Both the position numbers and the translations under genes were made by a program. Source: Mesobacillus jeotgali (GTDB lineage: Bacteria; Bacillota; Bacilli; Bacillales; Cytobacillaceae). Taken from it: a stretch of DNA of 64,000 bases. The stretch is from assembly GCF_031759225.1 (NCBI RefSeq), contig NZ_CP134494.1:4524501-4588500 (forward strand), in the 5' to 3' direction. The notes beneath the pieces were generated by a model that was given only the letters and a program-made list of their open reading frames with translations, had not been told where the DNA came from and made no database searches. Positions 1 to 8,080 of this stretch are shown piece after piece; position 1 is the first letter of the stretch; each line of letters opens with the position of its first letter.

Positions 1-2
1 TT

Positions 3-770
3 GCCCTGATCTGGCTTTCCCCGTTTTACCTGATGATCGTCAACTCGTTCAAGACAAAACGAGAAATGTTTGAGGATACCTTAAAGCTTCCGGATGTTCT
101 TTCATTTGAGAATTACACAGTCGCCTTTGAGCGTTTGGATTTTCTAAAAACCTTTTTCAACTCTGTATTGATTACGGTGCTGGCTGTGGCTGTCATCATC
201 ATTTTCTCATCGATGGCTGCCTACGCCCTTTCAAGACGCGGCGGGAAAACCAGCGGGATTATCTTCATGCTGTTTGTCGCAGCAATGCTCATCCCATTCC
301 AATCTGTCATGATTCCACTGGTTTCCATTTTTGGTAAGCTTGAAATGCTCAACAGGGGCGGACTGATTTTCATGTACCTTGGTTTTGGCGCAAGCTTGTC
401 GATTTTCCTTTACCATGGTACATTGAGCGGGATTCCGAAATCGCTTGATGAAGCAGCAACGATCGATGGTGCGAACCGGTTCCAGATTTTCTGGCACATC
501 ATCTTCCCGATGCTAAAACCGGTGTCCGTCACAGTAGCCATCCTGAACATCATCTGGATCTGGAATGACTACCTGCTCCCTTCCCTTGTCATCAATAAGC
601 CGGGAATGGAAACAATTCCGCTTAAGATGTTCTTCTTCTTTGGGGAATATACTAAACAATGGCATCTGGCACTGGCAGGACTGACGATCGCGATCATTCC
701 GGTCATCATTATTTACTTCTTCCTCCAAAAGCAAATCATCAAAGGAGTTTCAGAAGGCTCGGTAAAATAA
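3..770 (+). CDS. Sugar ABC transporter permease, MalG type (5' end outside window)
   Basis: Inner-membrane permease of a carbohydrate ABC importer, very probably for maltose or maltodextrins. The reading frame is open to the window edge and residues before the first ATG at 33 (ALIWLSPFYL) continue a typical MalG first membrane segment, so the gene starts upstream. The EAA loop that contacts the ATPase is visible as EAATIDGANRFQIFWHIIFP around residues 140-160 of the visible part, followed by further membrane segments. The LacI regulator starts 24 bp downstream and an alpha-glucosidase follows, which supports a maltose/maltodextrin substrate. The partner permease, binding protein and ATPase are not in the window. 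Confidence 0.88.
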   Translation, partial: ALIWLSPFYLMIVNSFKTKREMFEDTLKLPDVLSFENYTVAFERLDFLKTFFNSVLITVLAVAVIIIFSSMAAYALSRRGGKTSGIIFMLFVAAMLIPFQSVMIPLVSIFGKLEMLNRGGLIFMYLGFGASLSIFLYHGTLSGIPKSLDEAATIDGANRFQIFWHIIFPMLKPVSVTVAILNIIWIWNDYLLPSLVINKPGMETIPLKMFFFFGEYTKQWHLALAGLTIAIIPVIIIYFFLQKQIIKGVSEGSVK

Positions 771-794
771 TCGATACTATAGGAGAGACGACCA

Positions 795-1820
795 ATGGCA
801 GTCACAATCAAAGATGTAGCGAAGGCAGCCGGTGTGTCACCATCTACCGTTTCCAGGGTGATTGCGGATCACCCTCATATCAATGAAGGAACGAAGAAGC
901 GTGTACGGAAGGTGATGGAGAAACTCGGGTACCACCCGAACTTCCAAGCACGAAGCCTGGTGGTAAGGAGTACTGAGACAATCGGTATCGTTATGCCAAA
1001 TTCGGCTACCCAGGCATTGCAAAATCCGTTTTTCCCCGAGGTCATCAGGGGCATCAGCATGAAAGCCCATGAACATCAATTCGGGGTTTATTTAACGACG
1101 GGCATCACGGACGAGGAAATCTTCCAGCAGGTTGTCTCGATGGTGCAGGGCGGCAGGGTTGATGGCATCATCCTCCTGTATTCGAAAACGGATGACAAGA
1201 TCATGAACTACTTGCTGGAGCATAAGTTTCCGTTTACGGTCATCGGCCGTCCAAATATGAACGCTGAGCGGATTACCTATGTCGACAATGACAATATTTA
1301 CATCACAAAACAGGTTACTGATTATCTAATCAAGCTCGGCCATCAAAAAATAGCCTTTATCGGTTTCAATCTCGAGCACGTTTTTACAATTGACCGGCTG
1401 GAGGGGTATAAGCAAGCCCTCCATGAAGCTGACATCCAATATGACGAAAAGTATGTAATCCATGAGCAGTGCTTAAAATCAGAAGGAAAAGAAGGCATCA
1501 CAAGGTTCCTTTCCTCTCATGAGCCGCCTACTGCGCTCGTAGTGGCAGATGATTTTACCGCCATCGAGCTGATGAGTTATTCGGAGGAATTGAATATCAA
1601 GGTGCCAGAAGAAATCTCCATTGTCAGCTTCAATGATGTACCACTTGCGGAACATATGAAGCCGCAGCTGACTTCTGTTAACATCGACATCTTCCAGTTA
1701 GGATTCGAAGCGGCTAACTGTTTAATAGAAATCATCAAAAATCCGGACGCCTTGCCAAAAAGGGTCACAATCCCTGCAAGGATGATTGAACGGAAATCAT
1801 GCAGTCCCATTCATAAGTAA
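795..1820 (+). CDS. LacI family transcriptional regulator (MalR-like)
   Basis: DNA-binding repressor, 341 aa, the normal length for LacI/GalR proteins. The N-terminal helix-turn-helix and hinge are clear (TIKDVAKAAGVSPSTVSRVI, residues 4-23), followed by a periplasmic-binding-like sugar sensor domain (IGIVMPNS, GGRVDGIILL, the FIGFNLEH strand). GAGAG lies just upstream of the ATG. It lies between an ABC sugar permease and a GH13 alpha-glucosidase, so it probably controls this maltose locus. A LacI-type palindrome upstream of the maltose phosphorylase gene (24564-24573) is a plausible second target. The effector is inferred, not shown. Confidence 0.9.
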   Translation: MAVTIKDVAKAAGVSPSTVSRVIADHPHINEGTKKRVRKVMEKLGYHPNFQARSLVVRSTETIGIVMPNSATQALQNPFFPEVIRGISMKAHEHQFGVYLTTGITDEEIFQQVVSMVQGGRVDGIILLYSKTDDKIMNYLLEHKFPFTVIGRPNMNAERITYVDNDNIYITKQVTDYLIKLGHQKIAFIGFNLEHVFTIDRLEGYKQALHEADIQYDEKYVIHEQCLKSEGKEGITRFLSSHEPPTALVVADDFTAIELMSYSEELNIKVPEEISIVSFNDVPLAEHMKPQLTSVNIDIFQLGFEAANCLIEIIKNPDALPKRVTIPARMIERKSCSPIHK

Positions 1821-1889
1821 GTGCGGCGCAAAAAGTCTAAACTAAGATAACGAAACACATCAGGATCATACAAAGAAATGAGGGTTCAT

Positions 1890-3542
1890 ATGAAACACAA
1901 ATGGTGGAAAGAGGCTGTTGCCTATCAGGTATATCCAAGGAGCTTCATGGATTCCAATGGCGATGGCATCGGCGATTTGCAAGGAATGATTTCAAAACTT
2001 GATTACTTGAAGGATTTAGGGATCGATGTGATCTGGATTTGCCCGATGTACAAATCCCCTAATGACGATAATGGCTATGATATCAGTGATTACCAGGATA
2101 TCATGGATGAATTCGGGACGATGGAAGACTTCGATCAGCTGCTTGCTGAAACGCATAAACGCGGCATGAAGCTGATCATTGACCTTGTCATCAACCATAC
2201 GAGCGATGAGCATCAATGGTTCATTGAGTCACGCGAATTCAAAGACAGCCCGAAACGCGACTGGTATATCTGGCGCGACGGCAAGGACGGCGCTGAGCCG
2301 AATAACTGGGAAAGCATTTTTGGAGGATCCGCCTGGGAGTATGACGAGAAAACGGATCAGTACTTCCTCCACATCTTCTCCCGCAAACAGCCGGATTTGA
2401 ACTGGGAAAATAAAGACGTCCGTACTGCTTTATACAATATGATCAACTGGTGGCTTGATAAGGGCATTGACGGTTTCCGCGTCGACGCGATCAGCCACAT
2501 CAAAAAAGAAGAAGGCCTGAAAGACATGCCTAACCCTGAAGGAGTACAGTATGTTTCTTCTTTTGACAAGCATATGAATGTCGATGGAATCCAGACATTC
2601 CTAGAGGAATTGAAGAATGAGACTTTCTCCAAATATGACATCATGACAGTTGGCGAGGCTAATGGCGTCAGCATCGAGGAAGCCGATCTTTGGGTTGGCG
2701 AGGAACAAGGAAAGTTCAATATGGTATTCCAATTTGAGCACCTTGACCTGTGGGACTCTGAAAAGAAAGCACTCGACCTGGCAAAATTGAAGAATACTTT
2801 TACCCGATGGCAAAAAGGCCTTGAAGGCCACGGCTGGAATGCTTTATTCATTGAAAACCATGATAAGGCCCGTATCGTTTCTACATGGGGCGATGACAAG
2901 AAATATTGGCGCGAAAGTGCAACAGCGCTTGCATCCATGTACTTCCTGATGCAGGGCACGCCTTTCATCTATCAAGGGCAGGAAATCGGCATGACCAATG
3001 TCCAGTTCCCTTCAATTGACGATTACGATGATGTTGCCATCAAGAACCTGTATAAGATCCGCCGTGAAAACGGTGTGCCGCATGAAGAAATCATGGATTT
3101 CATCTGGGCAACTAGCCGTGACAATTCCCGGACGCCGATGCAATGGTCAGCTGCTGACAATGCCGGTTTCTCAACAGGCAAGCCTTGGATTGGGACGAAC
3201 CCGAACTACAAAGAGGTCAATGTTGAAGCCCAACTTCAAGACCCTGACTCCATCCTTCATTTTTATAAAAAAATGATCGAGATGAAAAAGGCCAATGAAA
3301 TCTTCACATACGGCACATATGATTTGGTTCTCGAAGACAATGAACAAATCTATGCATACACAAGAACAATGGACGACAAGCAAGCCCTGATCATCTCTAA
3401 CCTTACGAACGAACCGGCAGCATTCGAATTCGACGGATTCCCGCTTGAATCAAGCCAGTTGCTGCTGAACAACTATAAGGTCGAAGAACAGGAATCACTG
3501 TTCACCCTGAAGCCATATGAAACAAGAGTGTATATGAAGTAA
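1890..3542 (+). CDS. malL: Alpha-glucosidase / oligo-1,6-glucosidase, GH13
   Basis: Cytoplasmic glycoside hydrolase family 13 enzyme that releases glucose from maltose, isomaltose or short maltodextrins. I chose the ATG at 1890 (MKHKWWKEAVAYQVYPRSF), which has GAGGG five bases upstream; the ATG at 1878 has no ribosome site. It has 550 aa, within the usual range for the family. Catalytic regions are visible: nucleophile Asp in GFRVDAI (about residue 197), acid/base Glu in VGEANG (about 255) and the transition-state Asp in ENHDKAR (about 323). Oligo-1,6-glucosidases usually show NHDQPR at the last site, so specificity may be shifted. It follows the LacI regulator and ends in a strong terminator. 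Confidence 0.9.
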   Translation: MKHKWWKEAVAYQVYPRSFMDSNGDGIGDLQGMISKLDYLKDLGIDVIWICPMYKSPNDDNGYDISDYQDIMDEFGTMEDFDQLLAETHKRGMKLIIDLVINHTSDEHQWFIESREFKDSPKRDWYIWRDGKDGAEPNNWESIFGGSAWEYDEKTDQYFLHIFSRKQPDLNWENKDVRTALYNMINWWLDKGIDGFRVDAISHIKKEEGLKDMPNPEGVQYVSSFDKHMNVDGIQTFLEELKNETFSKYDIMTVGEANGVSIEEADLWVGEEQGKFNMVFQFEHLDLWDSEKKALDLAKLKNTFTRWQKGLEGHGWNALFIENHDKARIVSTWGDDKKYWRESATALASMYFLMQGTPFIYQGQEIGMTNVQFPSIDDYDDVAIKNLYKIRRENGVPHEEIMDFIWATSRDNSRTPMQWSAADNAGFSTGKPWIGTNPNYKEVNVEAQLQDPDSILHFYKKMIEMKKANEIFTYGTYDLVLEDNEQIYAYTRTMDDKQALIISNLTNEPAAFEFDGFPLESSQLLLNNYKVEEQESLFTLKPYETRVYMK

Positions 3543-3549
3543 ATATTGA

Positions 3550-3578
3550 GGGAGTGCCTGTTGATGGCACTCCCTTTT
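3550..3578 (+). terminator. Rho-independent terminator after alpha-glucosidase
   Basis: GGGAGTGCC (3550-3558) pairs with GGCACTCCC (3566-3574) and is followed by TTTT. It closes the maltose operon and separates it from the convergent GNAT gene. Confidence 0.85.
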
Positions 3579-3587
3579 CTTTCTCTT

Positions 3588-4076
3588 CTAACTAACAACA
3601 AACGTCTGATAAACAACCTCTTCCCCGTCCTGCACTTCTGTGTGTTCTTCAAATCCGATTCCATGCTGCTGGTAGATCTTTTTCCAAAAATGGACTGCGG
3701 TTTTGTTCTGGACAAGCTCGGAGATGTAATAGCTTCCTTTGTTCTGACTAAATATTTCAGCTACTGCTGCTTTTGCGACTCCTTTTCCGCGGAATGGATT
3801 GAGGATGAAGAAGTCATTGATCACTTTATCTACTTTTGTCGTAAAAGGTGCTTCGAGGATCAAAACAAAGCCTGCCAGTTTTTCATCGACTTTAATGAAG
3901 GATGGAGTGATCCCTTCTTTTTCCCAAATTAACGAAAATGAATCGAATTCATAACTGCCGGAATCATTGATCTGCAAACCTTCTGTATAAGCAGATAAAT
4001 CATGCAGGTAGAGTGAATATAGATTACGAAGTACTTCCTTTTTATCTGGTTTGATTTTTTCCAAATTTACTTTCAT
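3588..4076 (-). CDS. GNAT family N-acetyltransferase
   Basis: Predicted acetyl-CoA dependent N-acetyltransferase of 162 aa. The acetyl-CoA binding segment is recognisable as FILNPFRGKGVAKAAVAEIF in the middle of the protein, corresponding to the family's Q/RxxGxG/A pyrophosphate loop, followed by a C-terminal strand-helix region with HFWKKIYQQHGIGFEEH. The acceptor substrate cannot be told from sequence. It is a single gene, convergent with the alpha-glucosidase gene, with a long upstream region of its own. Confidence 0.8.
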   Translation of the reverse strand: MKVNLEKIKPDKKEVLRNLYSLYLHDLSAYTEGLQINDSGSYEFDSFSLIWEKEGITPSFIKVDEKLAGFVLILEAPFTTKVDKVINDFFILNPFRGKGVAKAAVAEIFSQNKGSYYISELVQNKTAVHFWKKIYQQHGIGFEEHTEVQDGEEVVYQTFVVS

Positions 4077-4314
4077 TCTGATTCTCCCTGATTAAATGAG
4101 GTAATAGTCCTATTAAGAATTCAAGCTAAACAGGAGGAATCCTGCCAAAAAAAGTTGAATTTTATATTAAGGTGACGGATGGGAGTTTAGCTTGCTTGCT
4201 TTAGGAGAATATAATTCAGGAAGGAATTGGACCGAGAAAAGTATTGGCAAAACAGGGGTTATGCATTAAAATAATTTTTGGCTTATAAATATGTATTCTA
4301 AGGGTGAAATCATT

Positions 4315-5676
4315 TTGGAAAAACCATTGCGTAAAACTAGATCTACGGGGGACTTTTTAGCATTTATCATTCCCTCGTTAATAGGAATCTTTTTCTTTAT
4401 GTTACCAATCTCCTATGATGGAGAAATCACGATACCGATTGCTGTTCTTTCTGGATGGCTCCAGGAGCTGCTTGGCGGCACTCTTCCTGCAATCATGACT
4501 GTCATTATTGTCCTTACTTTAATTGGAACTTTATTGATTAAAACAGTCAGACCTGAAATCTTAAATCGCAATCATTTCTTGAAATCATTATTTGATGTAC
4601 CGACAATCTGGCTTATTGCCCGGATTTTAGGGGCTATTTTCGCAGTAATGACCTTATTTCAATTAGGACCGGAAGCAGTCTGGTCAGCCAACACAGGCGG
4701 CCTGCTGCTCAATGACCTTTTGCCAATCCTTTTCTCTGTGTTTCTGTTTGCGGGATTATTCCTGCCATTATTGCTGAACTTCGGCCTTCTTGAATTATTC
4801 GGAACCTTGATGGCCAAGATCATGCGCCCTATTTTCACATTGCCTGGCCGTTCTTCAATTGATACTCTCACTTCATGGCTTGGTGATGGTACGATTGGGG
4901 TTCTCCTGACAAGCAAGCAATATGAAGAAGGATACTACACGAAGAGAGAAGCGGCTGTCATCGGGACGACGTTCTCTGTTGTTTCCATCACTTTCAGCCT
5001 TGTCGTCATCTCACAGGTCGGCCTTGCTAAAATGTTTGTGCCTTTCTATTTGACTGTGACACTGGCTGGTGTGATTGCAGCCGTCATCCTTCCGCGAATC
5101 CCGCCTCTTTCCAGGAAACAGGATACGTACTATGTGGAGCAGAACAACGACTATGATGAGGAAAATATCCCAGATGGCTATACTCCTTTTTCCTGGGGTA
5201 TGGCACAGGCTGTCGAAAAGGCAAGCAGCAATAAAAGCTTGAAAGATTTCTTCCTTGCCGGAATCCGCAATATCCTTGATATGTGGATGGGAGTTGCGCC
5301 AATCGTCATGGCGCTTGGTACACTGGCGCTGATTGTCGCTGAATACACACCGGTTTTCCAATGGCTTGGTATGCCTTTCATTCCGTTGTTGGAGCTGATG
5401 CAGGTACCTGAGGCTAAGGCTGCTTCCGAGACATTGATCGTCGGTTTTGCGGACATGTTCCTTCCTTCGGTAATCGGTGCGGATATCGCAAGCCCGATGA
5501 CAAGATTCATCATTGCGTCCGTATCCGTCACACAGCTTATCTATATGTCTGAGGTTGGCGGTTTGCTGCTAGGATCCAAAATCCCTGTCAGCTTCGGGGA
5601 ATTGTTCATTATCTTCTTACAGCGCACGCTTGTTACATTGCCAATCATCGTTTTGGTTGCTCATATTATTTTTTAA
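4315..5676 (+). CDS. YjiH-like multi-spanning membrane protein (nucleoside recognition/gate domain)
   Basis: Integral membrane protein of about 453 aa with roughly ten hydrophobic segments, resembling the YjiH family with a gate (nucleoside recognition) fold; transport substrate unknown. I prefer the TTG at 4315 as start because AAGGGTGA (4300-4307) lies 7 bases upstream, whereas the ATG at 4291 has no ribosome site. Conserved-looking segments are GDGTIGVLLTSKQYEEGYYTK in the first half and SVIGADIASPMTRFIIAS near the C-terminus. It is transcribed alone between a 238-bp intergenic stretch and a bidirectional terminator. The 238-bp stretch upstream shows no clear regulatory element. Confidence 0.75.
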   Translation: MEKPLRKTRSTGDFLAFIIPSLIGIFFFMLPISYDGEITIPIAVLSGWLQELLGGTLPAIMTVIIVLTLIGTLLIKTVRPEILNRNHFLKSLFDVPTIWLIARILGAIFAVMTLFQLGPEAVWSANTGGLLLNDLLPILFSVFLFAGLFLPLLLNFGLLELFGTLMAKIMRPIFTLPGRSSIDTLTSWLGDGTIGVLLTSKQYEEGYYTKREAAVIGTTFSVVSITFSLVVISQVGLAKMFVPFYLTVTLAGVIAAVILPRIPPLSRKQDTYYVEQNNDYDEENIPDGYTPFSWGMAQAVEKASSNKSLKDFFLAGIRNILDMWMGVAPIVMALGTLALIVAEYTPVFQWLGMPFIPLLELMQVPEAKAASETLIVGFADMFLPSVIGADIASPMTRFIIASVSVTQLIYMSEVGGLLLGSKIPVSFGELFIIFLQRTLVTLPIIVLVAHIIF

Positions 5677-5686
5677 GATAATCGTA

Positions 5687-5722
5687 AAATGGAGCCCCTG
5701 TTGTAAGGGGCTCCATTTGTTT
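5687..5722 (+). terminator. Bidirectional terminator
   Basis: AAATGGAGCCCC (5687-5698) pairs with GGGGCTCCATTT (5707-5718); T-rich sequence follows and A-rich sequence precedes, so it can serve both the YjiH-like gene and the convergent gene at 5726-6118. Confidence 0.85.
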
Positions 5723-5725
5723 TCT

Positions 5726-6118
5726 CTAGCACTGGAATGACCGGATTTGTCTCAGGTCCGTGCCGTAGTAAACCCATCCGCGGCGGCGGCTCCATCTCCA
5801 GCCGGCAATTGAGTTGCGGCCGAGGAAGATTGGATAGAACCAGAAGCTTCTGCCATCGATCAGCCAGATGTAGGTAAAGCGGTACATACATCTCCTGATT
5901 CCGCCAGGATCGACTGCAAAGGCTGTCATCTGTTCCTGTGGCACGTAAGCCGGCGGCGGTGTGGTTGGCGGCCCTCCTGCCTGGCCTCCGCCTGGTGCAC
6001 TTCCGGGACCCCCTGGGAATCCAAATGTCCTCATATCTTCCTGCTGGTAAAAGTCATAATCATTATCAAATTGCTGATTTTGTGCATATGGGTTGAAGTT
6101 ATTAAAGTACAAACTCAT
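5726..6118 (-). CDS. Hypothetical protein with Gly/Pro-rich middle and aromatic/Arg-rich C-terminal domain
   Basis: A 130-aa protein I cannot assign. Residues 1-30 are rich in Asn, Gln, Tyr and Phe; residues 33-58 form a Gly/Pro-rich linker; the C-terminal half is dense in Trp, Tyr and Arg (CMYRFTYIWLIDGRSFWFYP) and has two Cys (one in RRCMYRF, one at the very end). There is no signal peptide or membrane segment. The composition recalls small envelope or spore-associated Bacillus proteins, but that is an impression only. The start ATG has AGAGAGGGG upstream. Confidence 0.65.
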   Translation of the reverse strand: MSLYFNNFNPYAQNQQFDNDYDFYQQEDMRTFGFPGGPGSAPGGGQAGGPPTTPPPAYVPQEQMTAFAVDPGGIRRCMYRFTYIWLIDGRSFWFYPIFLGRNSIAGWRWSRRRGWVYYGTDLRQIRSFQC

Positions 6119-6171
6119 ATCCCCTCTCTAGATGTTTTCCCTGTAATGTATGCAAAACGCCCAATTCGGTG

Positions 6172-7269
6172 CTAGTTGGCACCCAGACTTTCGATTTCTT
6201 TTTGAAGCTGGCTCGTTATTTCGTCTACCTTCGCAAAATCCATGGCTTCGATGTAGATGGCCTCCAACTGGTCGCGAAGTTCTTTTGCGTGGGCCAGTGA
6301 GGCGATGGCTTCGTTCATCTTCGCTTTATACCTTCCGCCAACATCCTTGATCTCTGCTTCGTATTTTTCATCGGTACCAGGAGTGATCAACTCTGTATAC
6401 ATATCAATGATTTCATCCGATTCTCTTTCCGGGAAATATTCATGTGGCGCCGTGCTGTCAAAAATCGCGAAGTCGAGCTCGCGGACGATGACCATGTCCA
6501 GGCTGTGCGGATCGAAGCCGCAATGATAGACTTCAACATCATATCCGCGTGACTGTGCTTCCGCAGCCAATTTTTTCAGCATCGTCGACTTTCCAGACCC
6601 TGGCCGGCCTTTGATAAAGTACCTCTTGCCGACTGTCTCGGTCAGGTTGGGAACAAAGTCGACTGCACCAACCGGAGTGGCCGCACCCAGGAATCGGTCG
6701 TAAACCCGGCCGCTTCCTTCTGAAGATGTACTGTCTCCGAAGAACTGATCCATTAATCTGTTTGTCAGCTCATTCGCCTTATCGAAGTCCATATTTTCGA
6801 TGTAGATTTTTTCCCACTCGTCATGAATTCTCAGCGCTTCCGCAAATAGGCTGTAAGCAGAATTGAATGCTCCACTGATTTTTTTACTGAGCTGCAGGAT
6901 GGTTTCCTTATGCTCCTGGAGTTTGGCGGAATTCCACGCTTCTCCAAGATTAACGTACTCCTCAACCGCTCCAGGTGCTTTCGGTTCGATGACATGTGGA
7001 GCCGTTCCGTCAACGATTCCGGCATTCAATTTAGGAATTAACACACCATCGATTGATTTATTGTCTGATGAACAATGCAGGAATTGAACATCATAGCCTT
7101 TTTCACGCCATTCATTGCCGATTTTTTTCATGAGCGATGATTTCCCTGTTCCTGGTCCGCCCTTCAATATGAATAACCGGGACAAGTCCTGCAAACTGGA
7201 ATCGTATAAACTGTAAAAACCGCGGGCCGTGTTGCCGCCGGCAAAAAAGTTCAGGATTTTCCCTGACAT
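6172..7269 (-). CDS. Tandem P-loop ATPase (PRK06851-like family)
   Basis: Soluble 365-aa ATPase made of two similar halves. Each half carries a Walker A motif (KGGPGTGKSS near residue 36; KGRPGSGKST near 230) and a matching downstream block (HCSSDNKSIDGV with DGTAPH; HCGFDPHSLDMV with DSTAPH), so the gene arose by internal duplication. I start at the ATG at 7269 (MSGKILNFFAGG), preceded by GGAGGGAGT; the frame upstream of it has no ribosome site and reads as intergenic. The function of the family is unknown to me. It is divergent from the nos operon, sharing a 343-bp upstream region. Confidence 0.78.
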   Translation of the reverse strand: MSGKILNFFAGGNTARGFYSLYDSSLQDLSRLFILKGGPGTGKSSLMKKIGNEWREKGYDVQFLHCSSDNKSIDGVLIPKLNAGIVDGTAPHVIEPKAPGAVEEYVNLGEAWNSAKLQEHKETILQLSKKISGAFNSAYSLFAEALRIHDEWEKIYIENMDFDKANELTNRLMDQFFGDSTSSEGSGRVYDRFLGAATPVGAVDFVPNLTETVGKRYFIKGRPGSGKSTMLKKLAAEAQSRGYDVEVYHCGFDPHSLDMVIVRELDFAIFDSTAPHEYFPERESDEIIDMYTELITPGTDEKYEAEIKDVGGRYKAKMNEAIASLAHAKELRDQLEAIYIEAMDFAKVDEITSQLQKEIESLGAN

Positions 7270-7405
7270 AGATTCGCACTCCCTCCAACCGTTCGTAAAA
7301 ACGGAAAGTTTTCGCTTCCTCCCTACTATATGCAGGGAATTTGTTCTGGGTGATTGCCCAGGTCCCACTCTATTTTTGTCTAATTTGAAAACTATTTCCC
7401 GGGCA

Positions 7406-7421
7406 AGTGATGTTCTTCACA
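7406..7421 (+). promoter_or_regulatory. FNR/CRP-like site 1 upstream of nos cluster
   Basis: AGTGA-TGTTCT-TCACA matches the TGTGA-N6-TCACA consensus of Bacillus FNR at 9 of 10 positions. It lies 63 bp upstream of site 2, centre to centre. It may also serve the divergent ATPase gene. Confidence 0.55.
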
Positions 7422-7468
7422 TCCCATCACAGTGCTTTCACAAATCATTCACAATAAACACAAATATG

Positions 7469-7484
7469 TGTGCAGTACATCACA
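7469..7484 (+). promoter_or_regulatory. FNR/CRP-like site 2 upstream of nos cluster
   Basis: TGTGC-AGTACA-TCACA matches TGTGA-N6-TCACA at 9 of 10 positions. Its centre (7476.5) is 41.5 bp from a predicted transcription start near 7518, the class II activator position, which fits oxygen-limited induction of nitrous oxide reduction. Confidence 0.65.
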
Positions 7485-7505
7485 CTTCTGTTTTTACCAA
7501 AAAGT

Positions 7506-7511
7506 TAGGAT
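7506..7511 (+). promoter_or_regulatory. Candidate -10 element of the nos promoter
   Basis: TAGGAT lies at the distance expected for an FNR-activated promoter with site 2 at -41.5. No good -35 hexamer is seen, as is usual for class II activation. Inferred only from spacing. Confidence 0.45.
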
Positions 7512-7612
7512 GTAAGTGTGAAAGGTTCGCTTCGTCATACGGTTGAACTTAGAATGCTTATTTTTTACCGTTTGCGGAATGAACCCTGGAAAACAATCAA
7601 GGGGGGAAAAAA

Positions 7613-8059
7613 GTGAATAAACCTATTATCCATTTCATCATCAGTGCTGTTCTTGGACTCGGAATTGGTTATATAGCCTTCGATGTCATTCCTGCAAGCG
7701 ACGGCCAGGAAAAAGAAGTCACAGCTGTCAATGAGCCTTCGAGTAGTGAAGCTCCTGCCAAGGAAGAAAAAGAGTCGGCTGATACTACTTCCGCTGCCGC
7801 TGGTGAGGAGAATATCCTTCAAACAAAAGGCTGCCTTGGCTGCCACTCTGTAGAAGCCTTGAATCTTACAGGCGGAGCAACAGGTCCAGATCTTTCCGAT
7901 GCCTTCACCAATGTGGAAGGCAAACACGGCAAACCAGTTGAAGAATTCCTTAAAGAACCTACCTCAGCAGTCATGTCCGGCGTAATCGGCGGCAACCCGC
8001 TGACGGAGGAAGAAATAAAGCAAGTTGTAGAAATTTTGAAGGAAGCGTCTGAAAAATAA
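7613..8059 (+). CDS. nosC: Membrane-anchored c-type cytochrome of the nos cluster
   Basis: Small monoheme cytochrome c, 148 aa, the likely direct electron donor to N2O reductase. A GTG start at 7613 follows GGGGGG at 7601-7606. Residues 5-27 form an N-terminal membrane anchor, followed by an acidic, Ser/Ala-rich linker (about 30-65). The heme-binding motif CLGCH is near residue 73-77, and a Met in the AVMSG segment near the C-terminus is a candidate axial ligand. It is the first gene of the operon, 21 bp before nosZ. Gram-positive N2O reducers typically tether such cytochromes to the membrane. Confidence 0.88.
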   Translation: MNKPIIHFIISAVLGLGIGYIAFDVIPASDGQEKEVTAVNEPSSSEAPAKEEKESADTTSAAAGEENILQTKGCLGCHSVEALNLTGGATGPDLSDAFTNVEGKHGKPVEEFLKEPTSAVMSGVIGGNPLTEEEIKQVVEILKEASEK

Positions 8060-8080
8060 ACCAAAGGTGGTGCAGTGTTA

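Noticed and set aside
2357..2968. 203-codon minus-strand ORF inside the alpha-glucosidase gene
   Set aside because: Antisense shadow of a well-conserved GH13 gene with Cys/Ser/Arg-rich, non-protein-like composition and no ribosome site.
4077..4314. Purine or other riboswitch upstream of the YjiH-like gene
   Set aside because: No recognisable conserved aptamer core or terminator/antiterminator pair was found in the 238 bp.
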